NCBI RefSeq assembly: GCF_040500475.1
Contig: NZ_CP159358.1
Span: 1,860,001-1,924,000 of the forward strand
Source: Bacillus sp. Bos-x628
GTDB lineage: Bacteria > Bacillota > Bacilli > Bacillales > Bacillaceae
Reading direction: 5' to 3'
DNA: 64,000 bases
Under the pieces are notes generated by a model. It saw only the letters and a list, made by a program, of their open reading frames with translations, searched no databases and was not told the DNA's origin. Positions 26,948 to 34,505 of the stretch are shown here, piece by piece. The position numbers and the translations under genes were made by a program. Each line of letters starts with the position of its first letter. Positions within the stretch are counted from its first letter, which is position 1.

Positions 26948-27733
26948 ATGAAAATCGCTCTTGTTCAAATGGATATACACATTGGAAAACCAGATGTGAA
27001 CTTTAAGAGAGCAAAAGCATTCTTAGAAAAAGCGATCCGTCAACAGCCTGATTTGATCATTTTTCCAGAAATGTGGAATACGGGCTATGCTTTAGAAGAC
27101 GCAGATCAACTTGCGGACGTAGACGGGAAACGCACAAAACAACTTTTCTCTTCCTTCGCTCGCAACCACCATGTCTATCTCATCGCAGGAAGTGTACTAA
27201 ACATGCGTTCAGAAAAAAAGGAAATCACCAACACAATGTATGTGTTTAATCGTCAAGGCGAGCTTGTGTTAGATTATGATAAAATTCATTTATTTCGCTT
27301 AATGGATGAGGATCAATATTTAACGGCTGGTCATCAGCTCGGTTTATTTGATTATCATGAAGACGTGACGATTGGCACAATGATCTGCTATGATCTCCGC
27401 TTCCCGCAGCTCTCAAGAACACTCGTGAACAAAGGGGCGAAGGTGCTGGTGAATACCGCACAATGGCCGAAAGCAAGAGTCGACCATTGGCACAGTCTGC
27501 TGATCGCAAGAGCCATTGAAAACCAATCGTTTATGATTGCTGTGAACCGAACGGGCACAAGTAAAGAGACAGAATTCCCTGGTCATTCAATGGTGATTGA
27601 TCCACTCGGACACGTATTACTTGAGACCAGCAGTGATGAGAACATTTATTATACAGAGATTGACCTTCATATGGTGGATGAGGTAAGAAACCAAATCCCC
27701 GTCATAACTGATCAGCGTCTAGACATATATTAA
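26948..27733 (+). CDS. mtnU: Carbon-nitrogen hydrolase, MtnU/omega-amidase type
   Basis: A 261-residue nitrilase-superfamily amidase with triad Glu41 (IIFPEMW), Lys112 (DKIHLF) and Cys147 (MICYDLRFP). The family member MtnU acts on 2-oxo-acid amides in methionine salvage. Start at ATG 26948 (MKIALVQ) with AAAAGGAGG just upstream; the longer frame has no RBS. No SAM riboswitch is visible in the 270 bp upstream. It stands alone between cah and aroK, so the methionine-salvage role is by family only. Confidence 0.82.
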   Translation: MKIALVQMDIHIGKPDVNFKRAKAFLEKAIRQQPDLIIFPEMWNTGYALEDADQLADVDGKRTKQLFSSFARNHHVYLIAGSVLNMRSEKKEITNTMYVFNRQGELVLDYDKIHLFRLMDEDQYLTAGHQLGLFDYHEDVTIGTMICYDLRFPQLSRTLVNKGAKVLVNTAQWPKARVDHWHSLLIARAIENQSFMIAVNRTGTSKETEFPGHSMVIDPLGHVLLETSSDENIYYTEIDLHMVDEVRNQIPVITDQRLDIY

Positions 27734-27759
27734 AAAGCAGGACTCTCCCTGCTTTTTTT
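27732..27759 (+). terminator. mtnU terminator
   Basis: AAAAAGCAGG (27732-27741) and CCTGCTTTTT (27748-27757) plus further T; overlaps the stop codon. Confidence 0.88.
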
Positions 27760-27904
27760 GTTTAATGAAACGTTTGTTTAACTTTAGATTCGTATGATTA
27801 CATGACATGTCTTATGCTTTTTTTCTTTAACCCTCTGCACATGCTCAATCGGTGTTTCATCCAAGCCTTTAAACACTACAAAATTAGAATCTATCTGTGA
27901 CATC

Positions 27905-28060
27905 ATCAGAAATCATGGACAAGCTAGGCATTAGAAATAAAACACAAGTGGAAACTTGGGTGAAATCCACTGGCTTCATCAACCTGTTGGGAAGCATATT
28001 CCTACGAAATTGAAAACGAAAAATCATTATTTAAAACAGCAAATTGGGATATTCAAAAAG
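27905..28060 (+). pseudogene. Remnant of an IS3-type transposase orfA
   Basis: SEIMDKLGIRNKTQVETWVK (from about 27906) followed, after a one-base shift, by HQPVGK (near 27979) recalls the N-terminal helix-turn-helix and WxRWYRxGETHRxxQPVGKQY region of IS3/IS150-type OrfA. The central residues are lost and the frame breaks. No inverted ends or orfB are visible. Confidence 0.5.
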
Positions 28061-28378
28061 GGCAGAGAATGGGAAAGGAGGTAGAAAAAGAAGCATTAGT
28101 GCCTATTGATGAAGCGGTAAAAGACGAAGTAAGTATCATTCCATTCTATCAACTGTTCAAGATCGGCAAAATCAACATGTTATCGCTGGGTAAAAACGAG
28201 GTCACCAATGAAAGGAAAAGGTGTGACATCAATTCATCACTCTGCCAAACACGATAATATGTTTGACAGAGTGTCTGAATTAATTGAAAAGAAACAACCA
28301 GTTACCGAAAGGGCTGTCGGAAACTGGCTGTTTCATAAAGGTGTGTTAATCCCTGTCTCACAGTCCCAGACAAGTAGT
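28061..28378. other. Degraded stretch between the IS relic and aroK
   Basis: Holds short plus-strand frames (28069-28257, 28208-28393) of unrecognised sequence; neither has a family resemblance. An AAGGAGG lies at 28075-28081. Possibly remains of a gene cut by the transposon. I see no intact gene. Confidence 0.35.
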
Positions 28379-28936
28379 TTATTTCGAGTATAAATCCCAG
28401 CCAAGCTTGAGTGTGTCCACTATGTAATTGGCCACTTCCTCAGCCTCCAAATGATCCGTTTCGACTCTTGAGTTATGAAAAGCATAAATTTCTCTTCGTT
28501 CCTCAAACAGCTCTTTCATTTCATCAATCGTACGGCTATGGAGAACAGGTCGATTTTCAATTAAAATATCAAGGCGCTGTTTCCAATTTTCCCAAGATAA
28601 ATCAAGGAAAAGAACTGTACAATGCTTCAAGCAGGAGCGTTTGACTTCTTCCTGTTTGAACGCACCACCTCCAAGAGAGACGATTTTAAGCTGTGTGTTT
28701 TCACATAAGTCAACGATATAATCCTTTTCAATCTGTCTAAAGAATGCTTCTCCTTTTTGCTCAAAGATCTCTGGAATCGTCATGTTGTACTTTTTCTCAA
28801 TCTCCTGATCAACATCAATAAAATCTCTATATAACTTTTTGGCAATGAGCTGTCCAATTGTTGTCTTTCCAACCCCCATAAAGCCAATGAGGACAATATT
28901 TCTCTGTCTCACAGGGATCTCTCTATTGAAATTCAT
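28379..28936 (-). CDS. aroK: Shikimate kinase
   Basis: A 185-residue P-loop kinase with Walker A GFMGVGKTT near residues 18-26, the DxD-type FIDVDQEIE motif, SLGGGAF, and the adenine/lid region NRPVL. It phosphorylates shikimate in the chorismate pathway. The position matches aroK in the B. subtilis nadE-tmrB-aroK-ycgJK-cah region. An AroD-type gene lies 8 kb away in the catabolic operon, but they are not co-transcribed. About 85 bp separate its start from the IclR gene stop. Confidence 0.88.
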   Translation of the reverse strand: MNFNREIPVRQRNIVLIGFMGVGKTTIGQLIAKKLYRDFIDVDQEIEKKYNMTIPEIFEQKGEAFFRQIEKDYIVDLCENTQLKIVSLGGGAFKQEEVKRSCLKHCTVLFLDLSWENWKQRLDILIENRPVLHSRTIDEMKELFEERREIYAFHNSRVETDHLEAEEVANYIVDTLKLGWDLYSK

Positions 28937-29021
28937 ATTCGTGACACGTCCTCCTTACAACAAGGAATACTACATAATGTTTCTATTATATGATAAATGG
29001 ACTGCGAAAAGATAGGCATTC

Positions 29022-29795
29022 TTAAAAATTGTGCTTGACGACGTAGCCGAGCTGTTCAGAGAGTTGCTGTGCCTGTTTCTTCACTTTTTGCTGCAAATGA
29101 GGAATGACCTCACTTGTAAATCTGTGAGTTGGGCCGGATATGGATAAACACGCCTTCACCTCACCATGAATGTTAAAAATTGGTGCAGCTACTGCAGCCG
29201 ATCCGACCTCCCGTTCATCAATACTGCAAGCTGTATACGTCTCAAGAATACGCTTGCATTCATTTTGCCATCCATTTCTCGTCTGTTGATCGGCTTCTGA
29301 CGCTAATACTTTCTGCTGAAATTCTTCGCTTTGGAAAGCAAGCAATACTTTTCCTCCAGCACCTGCGTATAACGGCAACTTCTCACCGATCTTGACAAGG
29401 TGCCTAATGGATTGAAGCCCTTCAGCCTGTTCAATACAAACCCGGCTCGTATGATCTAGTACATACAGATTGACGGTTTCCTTTGTTTCATCACGTAGTT
29501 TGTACATGAGCGGCTTTGCCAATTCTCTAAGTTGAATGGATTTCCCCGCAATATAACCGAGCAGGTAAAGCCTTTGACCGAGCCGGTACTTTAAGGTGTC
29601 TTGATTTTTTTCTACAAAATGATTCATTTCTAGTGCCTTGAGCAGTCTCGTTGTGGTGGACATTGCTAAGTTTAGCTCTTTCGAAATGTCAGTTAACGTC
29701 AGCTCCTGACGCTCTTCACTAAAACAATAGAGAATATCTAACGCACGCTGAACGGTACGCAGTCCTGATTCTTCCTTTGACTTCTTATCAGCCAT
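29022..29795 (-). CDS. IclR-family transcriptional regulator
   Basis: 257 residues: N-terminal winged helix (RALDILYCFSEERQELTLTDISKEL, recognition helix around MSTTTRLLKAL) and C-terminal IclR effector domain (GAGGKVLLAF, the EVGSAAVAAPIFN motif). Start at the internal ATG (MADKKSK): AAAAGGAG lies nine bases before it. Divergent from a membrane protein gene. Tandem palindromes overlap both divergent promoters and recur before the catabolic operon, so this is the likely local repressor. Effector unknown. Confidence 0.87.
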   Translation of the reverse strand: MADKKSKEESGLRTVQRALDILYCFSEERQELTLTDISKELNLAMSTTTRLLKALEMNHFVEKNQDTLKYRLGQRLYLLGYIAGKSIQLRELAKPLMYKLRDETKETVNLYVLDHTSRVCIEQAEGLQSIRHLVKIGEKLPLYAGAGGKVLLAFQSEEFQQKVLASEADQQTRNGWQNECKRILETYTACSIDEREVGSAAVAAPIFNIHGEVKACLSISGPTHRFTSEVIPHLQQKVKKQAQQLSEQLGYVVKHNF

Positions 29796-29828
29796 ATTCA
29801 GTTTCTCCTTTTCCACTTTGATTTCTTA

Positions 29829-29904
29829 TCGACATCAATAACCAACTTTGCTATAATCCATTTTAAATGTTCCATAAAAGGAAAACAAATTCCGATAGGC
29901 GGAA
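29829..29904. promoter_or_regulatory. Divergent promoters with tandem IclR-type operators
   Basis: Plus promoter: TCGACA (29829-29834), 17 nt, TATAAT (29852-29857). Minus promoter: TTGTTT (29888-29883), 17 nt, TAAAAT (29865-29860). Operators: TTCC-N6-GGAA (29870-29883) and the perfect TTCCG-ATAGG-CGGAA (29890-29904), centres about 20 bp apart, just after the plus start site and over the minus spacer and -35. Confidence 0.65.
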
Positions 29905-29942
29905 TTAAAACCATGTACGCTGTTGTTGAAGGAGATGTCGTG

Positions 29943-31301
29943 ATGTACTTAGTGATCTTTACACTTCTTATTAGTTTTTACATCTTCAATCAATTATTCA
30001 ATGTTCCGATTCTCTCTTATTTTATTGGTTTGCTTGCTGTCGCTTCGCTCATCATCTCTCTTAAGCGGGCAAATGGGCTTTATTTGAAAACAGGCGTTGT
30101 TTTTCTCTCCATTGGTTTGGTCTTATTCTTTTTGTCCGATCAGCCTTTGCACACCTTTTTTCTCCATTTTCATTCCATGCTAGGCTTGATTTCTTTATTT
30201 TTCATGTTGCCATTTATTCATTCTCTCATACATGTCGGACATTTTGATACACAGCTAAATAAACTACTAACCTTACATACCACCAGTACAAAACAGCTTT
30301 ATCAAAAGAGCTCATTCGTCACTCACATCCTTGGGATGTTCTTAAATATCGCAACCATCCCTTTATTATATACCTCCTTAAAACCTTCACTGGTCTCCCT
30401 TAAGGAAGACGTCAGACAAAATATCTATACACGCAATCTCTTAAGGTCATATGCACTTTGCCTAAGCTGGAGTCCTGTTGAAGTGCTGGTGAGCGTCACC
30501 ATTGATGCAACCAAGCTGAAATATTATCAAATTGCACCCGTTACCTTTTGTTTAATGTTGATTGTATTGATGACAGATTGGATTCTCTTTTCTCGTAAAA
30601 GTAAGCAATTACCGAGTATCGTCCAGCTAAAGGATGCACGCACCACCCCTAAGAGAATAAAGCGAAAAACCCTTCAGTTCGCCCTCATGCTGATGAGCTT
30701 TATCACGCTTGTCTCTCTTATAGATACATGGATTGGGAAGGGCTATTTATTCACCGTCGTCTTAACAATTGTCCCTTTTTCTCTACTATTCTCGTATGTC
30801 ATCAAAAAGCGGAAACAATATATAGCGGTATCTGTTCCTCATTGGAAAGAACGAACCGTTCATCTCTCTAATTATATGTGTCTATTTTTAAGTGCTGGTT
30901 TCTTTGTCGATATGCTGATTGTTACAAACAGTATGAAGCCTGTTCAAGCATTGATGATGAGTATATCAAGTCATGCGATTTGGGTTTATTGTGTCATCGG
31001 ATTGTACTTTCTCATCACGGCTCTTTGCGGTTTCCATCCACTCGTCTCACTTGCACTTTTAATCAGCATGATGGCACCTGTCCTTCATGAACTGCCCGCA
31101 CTTCCAATTGCGATTATGCTCATAACAGCAGGAACGTCAACTGTGATGTTTAGTCCATTTAATGTATCCGTCTCACTATTAGCTGATTTGATGAAGGTCA
31201 ATCCTTACCGTATCACTCGTTGGAATATCTGGTTTGCCGTCTTTTACATTAGTATGGGATTCATGTGCGCAACCGTGATCACTGTCATCTTTTATTCGTA
31301 A
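29943..31301 (+). CDS. Polytopic membrane protein, probable transporter
   Basis: About 452 residues with around 12 hydrophobic helices and a basic loop in the middle (TTPKRIKRKT). The C-terminal half carries small-residue-rich helices (LITAGTSTVMFSPFNVS), as in ion-transporter-superfamily carriers. I do not recognise a named family. Start at ATG 29943 with GGAG 8 nt upstream. It is driven by its own promoter with the same tandem operators as the catabolic operon, so it probably moves a substrate or product of that pathway. Confidence 0.65.
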   Translation: MYLVIFTLLISFYIFNQLFNVPILSYFIGLLAVASLIISLKRANGLYLKTGVVFLSIGLVLFFLSDQPLHTFFLHFHSMLGLISLFFMLPFIHSLIHVGHFDTQLNKLLTLHTTSTKQLYQKSSFVTHILGMFLNIATIPLLYTSLKPSLVSLKEDVRQNIYTRNLLRSYALCLSWSPVEVLVSVTIDATKLKYYQIAPVTFCLMLIVLMTDWILFSRKSKQLPSIVQLKDARTTPKRIKRKTLQFALMLMSFITLVSLIDTWIGKGYLFTVVLTIVPFSLLFSYVIKKRKQYIAVSVPHWKERTVHLSNYMCLFLSAGFFVDMLIVTNSMKPVQALMMSISSHAIWVYCVIGLYFLITALCGFHPLVSLALLISMMAPVLHELPALPIAIMLITAGTSTVMFSPFNVSVSLLADLMKVNPYRITRWNIWFAVFYISMGFMCATVITVIFYS

Positions 31302-31303
31302 AC

Positions 31304-31338
31304 AAAGAGAGCTCATTCCTTTGAATGAACTCTCTTTT
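31304..31338. terminator. Bidirectional terminator between two transport genes
   Basis: AAAGAGAG-C-TCATTC pairs with GAATGA-A-CTCTCTTT (31304-31336), followed by TT. Confidence 0.85.
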
Positions 31339-31342
31339 CTTT

Positions 31343-32656
31343 CTATGGTTTTAATTGGATGCGTTCAATCTTTCCTACGATAAATATGTAGGACACCGCT
31401 CCACATACTGCAATGAGGCTGACAAATAAAATACCACCGTTATAAGAGCCTGTCACTGAAACGATCAAACCGATCATTAACGGTGTGACGATCCCAGATA
31501 AATTAGCAAAAAAGTTAAACACGCCTCCAGCCAGTCCGACCATTTCTCTTGGTGCCACCTCAGACAACATCGTCCATGAGATATTCGACAGTCCTTGTGC
31601 GAAGGAGGCAATGGATAAGATGGTGAGCACTAATGGGATGTTGGTTGTAAAATTTGCCAAAACAATGGTGCTTGTTAGAAGCAAACCAACAACAACAGGC
31701 AGTTTCCTAGCCACATTGACGGATACTCCCTTTTTGAGTAACCAATCGGAGATGTAACCGCCAAACAGCACTCCAAAGAATGCAGCGATGTATGGAAGGG
31801 ATGCAGCAAAACCAACCTTTAGAAATGCCATATTTTTCGCCTCAGCTAAATATGTGGGAAACCACGTTAAAAAGAAAAAGAGTGTGGATGCAACAGAAAA
31901 TTGACCAATATATAATCCGATCAATTTACGATATTTCAGCAGTGCTACAAAGTCTCCCCATCTCAGCTTCTCTTGTGATGTCACCGTCAGTCCTTCCCCT
32001 TTTCGAATCAATTCTAGCTCGTCTTCATTGATCTTCGGGTGCTCTTTTGGTTCATGATAATATTTATACCAAAAGAAAGCAAATATGATGCCGAGCGCAC
32101 CTGCGGTAATAAACACAGTTCTCCAATCGAAAGTGGTCATGATCCAAAAAAGAAGAGGTGTCGCAAATGCAAGACCAACATACTCTCCGGCAGTGTAAAC
32201 GCCTGTCGCAAAAGCTCGTTCTCGTCTTGGAAACCAAGTGGTCACAATGCGGTTATTCGCAGGGAATGCTGGAGATTCTGTAATTCCAATAAACAAACGG
32301 CAACCGAATAAAAAAGCAAAACTGTTCGCAAACGCCTGTAAGCCTGTGAAAATCGACCAAGTAATGAGTGAGATCCCATACGTCACCTTTGAGCCGAATT
32401 TATCAAGAATAAAGCCACCTGGTATTTGCATCGCCGTATAAGTCCAGCTAAATGCCGAAAAGATCAGACCTAGTAATGCAGGATTTAATTGCAGGGAAGA
32501 TTGTATGGCTGGTGCAACGATTGACACACTGGCTCTATCAATATAATTAATAGCGGTAATAAAAAACAAGAGAATCAAGATGCCAAAGCGAGCTTTTGTT
32601 GGTTTCATATAAGCGATTTGCAGTTCGTTCCCCTTCAGTTGTGAATGCACTTTCAT
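31343..32656 (-). CDS. MFS transporter, anion:cation symporter type (GudP-like)
   Basis: A 437-residue, 12-helix major facilitator. The N-terminal helix has NYIDRASVSIVAPA, typical of the ACS family (glucarate, galactonate, hexuronate and phthalate carriers), with RLFIGITESPAFPANNR between helices 4 and 5. It should import an organic (sugar-acid-like) anion. Start chosen at MKVHSQ with AAAGGAGG six bases upstream. Last gene of the catabolic operon, so it most likely brings in the pathway substrate. Confidence 0.85.
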   Translation of the reverse strand: MKVHSQLKGNELQIAYMKPTKARFGILILLFFITAINYIDRASVSIVAPAIQSSLQLNPALLGLIFSAFSWTYTAMQIPGGFILDKFGSKVTYGISLITWSIFTGLQAFANSFAFLFGCRLFIGITESPAFPANNRIVTTWFPRRERAFATGVYTAGEYVGLAFATPLLFWIMTTFDWRTVFITAGALGIIFAFFWYKYYHEPKEHPKINEDELELIRKGEGLTVTSQEKLRWGDFVALLKYRKLIGLYIGQFSVASTLFFFLTWFPTYLAEAKNMAFLKVGFAASLPYIAAFFGVLFGGYISDWLLKKGVSVNVARKLPVVVGLLLTSTIVLANFTTNIPLVLTILSIASFAQGLSNISWTMLSEVAPREMVGLAGGVFNFFANLSGIVTPLMIGLIVSVTGSYNGGILFVSLIAVCGAVSYIFIVGKIERIQLKP

Positions 32657-32702
32657 AACCATCCTCCTTTGTCTCCGCACAGTGCGAAGCGTTTGAGCTT
32701 CC

Positions 32703-33905
32703 TTAGATAACTCCTTTTTCTTCTAACTGTTTGCATTCTTCTTCAGTCATACCAAGCATGCTAGTTAAAATTTCATAATTATGTTCACCTAAATCAGGTG
32801 CACTGTGACGGATACTCCCTGGTGTTTTTTCAAACTTTGGAATAATTCCAGGCACTTTCACTTTGCCAAGACGCGGATGATGAACCTCGACAATATTCTC
32901 TCGTTCTTTAAATTGCGGATGCTCAAAGATATCTCGAATGCTTAGAATCGGACTCACAGGCACGCCATGTGCATCAAGAATCTCCAATACTTCATCCCTT
33001 GTTCTTGACGCAATCCACTGAGAGACGATGGCATCCATTTCGTCATTATGTTTCAGTCTGGCTTCATTCACAGAGAATTTCTCGTCTTCTAGTAAATCTA
33101 ACCGATTCATTGCCTCAGCTAATCGATTAAAAGTCGAATCTGTACTGGTCACAAGTACAAGATAATGGCCATCCTTTGTTTCGTAGGTGCCAGCAGGACT
33201 CGAATGACCGCTTAGCCCCGGTGAACGCTCACGCACTTTACCAAGCTGATCATATTCTGCAATCAAGAACTCTAGCATGCGAAACACAGATTCATACAGG
33301 GCAAGATCAACCATTTGTCCCGTTCCTTCTGGATGTGTATCTCGATAATACATTGCTGTCACCGCAGCAAATGCAACATATATCCCAGCAATGTAATCCG
33401 TGAGAGAAAATGACGGACTGACAGGATGACGATCTGGAAACCCTTGTATATACGTAAAACCACTAAATGCTGTGGCAGGTGTGCCAAAACCCGCTTTGTC
33501 CTTAAATGGACCTGTCTGCCCATAGCCTGATACACGAATCATAATTAAATTAGGGTTTATTTCTTTTAAAATATCGTAACCCACTCCCCATTTTTCGAGT
33601 GTGCCTGGGCGGAAATTTTCTATGATCAGATCGACTTGTCCCGCAAGCTTTTTAAAAATCTCCTTCGCTTCTGCTTTGTGCAGATCAAGTGTGAGAGATT
33701 TCTTATTCCTTGAGAGCCCTGACCACCTAAGCGGTTCACCGTCAGCAAAAGGACCAACATGCCGCAGCGTATCCCCTTTTCCAGGAATCTCGACTTTAAT
33801 GACCTCGGCACCAAAATCCCCTAAAAGAACTGCGCCGTATGGGGCAGCAATCATCGTAGAGACATCTAATATTTTGATTCCTTCAAGCGGCGTTTTCTTG
33901 TTCAT
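32703..33905 (-). CDS. Class III (CaiB/BaiF) CoA-transferase
   Basis: A 400-residue family III CoA-transferase: N-terminal LDVSTMIAAPYGAVLLGDFG, EVIKVE, ENFRPGTLEKWG, and the catalytic Asp in the SLTDYIAG segment near residue 167. It transfers CoA between carboxylic acids without a phosphate intermediate. Formyl-CoA:oxalate, itaconate, citramalate and carnitine enzymes all belong here, so the substrate is open. Start at the internal ATG (MNKKTPLEG), with GGGAG 7 nt upstream. A strong hairpin lies directly before it. Confidence 0.87.
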   Translation of the reverse strand: MNKKTPLEGIKILDVSTMIAAPYGAVLLGDFGAEVIKVEIPGKGDTLRHVGPFADGEPLRWSGLSRNKKSLTLDLHKAEAKEIFKKLAGQVDLIIENFRPGTLEKWGVGYDILKEINPNLIMIRVSGYGQTGPFKDKAGFGTPATAFSGFTYIQGFPDRHPVSPSFSLTDYIAGIYVAFAAVTAMYYRDTHPEGTGQMVDLALYESVFRMLEFLIAEYDQLGKVRERSPGLSGHSSPAGTYETKDGHYLVLVTSTDSTFNRLAEAMNRLDLLEDEKFSVNEARLKHNDEMDAIVSQWIASRTRDEVLEILDAHGVPVSPILSIRDIFEHPQFKERENIVEVHHPRLGKVKVPGIIPKFEKTPGSIRHSAPDLGEHNYEILTSMLGMTEEECKQLEEKGVI

Positions 33906-33923
33906 TGCGTAACTCCCTTTCAT

Positions 33924-33957
33924 AAAGGGCTAAAATGATTTTTTGTTTTAGCCCTTT
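33924..33957. terminator. Intercistronic hairpin between cupin and CoA-transferase genes
   Basis: AAAGGGCTAAAA (33924-33935) and TTTTAGCCCTTT (33946-33957), perfect 12-bp stem with a 10-nt loop. On the minus strand there is no long U tract after it, so it may attenuate or process rather than fully terminate. Confidence 0.55.
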
Positions 33958-34048
33958 GTCTTCTTTTCAGCATGCATGAAAAACCCTTGAAGTCTAGAAA
34001 AAACTGAGCACTGAACGAAATGAAACATTCGTAAACACAGTGCTCAAG

Positions 34049-34094
34049 ATGTGACAACGAGTTCAAGGATTTGTCTACATGCAGGGGCGGCATA
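34049..34094. repeat. Short interspersed repeat, copy C
   Basis: GTGACAACGAGTTCAAGG followed by ATTTGTCTACATGC, matching copies at 12381 and 25653, inside the catabolic operon's only large internal gap. Flanked by GAGCACTG / CAGTGCTC, an inverted repeat (about 34004-34045). Confidence 0.6.
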
Positions 34095-34111
34095 CAACCC
34101 CACCTCTCGCC

Positions 34112-34492
34112 TTAATTCTTTGGTAGCTGTCCTTGCGGTGTATACAGCCAAATGAGCCATAAAGGTTCATCTCCCGTATTGACATGCTGATGTGAAACTC
34201 CATCTGGGATAAACATAAAGTCATTTTGCTGAAAGGACTGTCTTTCTCCATCACAAATGACTTCGCCAGAACCCTTAATGACATAATCAAATTCCTCTGA
34301 GCCCGGATGATTGTGAACAGAGCTTGCTTCTCCCGGCTCAAAAATGGTGAGACCTGCCATCATATGCTCTGATCCGACTGTATCTGGTGTAATGGTTTGA
34401 AACACCTTGCGAATCATTTGCTCCTCTGGATGATCTAAACCTAACCATAATGGATGTCCATCTTTAAACGGATTCAACACTTTAATTTTCAT
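34112..34492 (-). CDS. Cupin-domain protein
   Basis: A 126-residue single cupin barrel. Motif 1 is HNHPGSEEFDYVIKG (two His and Glu metal ligands), motif 2 is PDGVSHQHVNTGD with the last His. It could be a small isomerase, decarboxylase or hydrolase, or a sensor. Start at the ATG after AAGGAGG (8 nt). It sits 13 bp past the ThDP-enzyme gene, so it probably acts in the same pathway. Confidence 0.82.
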   Translation of the reverse strand: MKIKVLNPFKDGHPLWLGLDHPEEQMIRKVFQTITPDTVGSEHMMAGLTIFEPGEASSVHNHPGSEEFDYVIKGSGEVICDGERQSFQQNDFMFIPDGVSHQHVNTGDEPLWLIWLYTPQGQLPKN

Positions 34493-34505
34493 GGAAAATT
34501 CCTCC

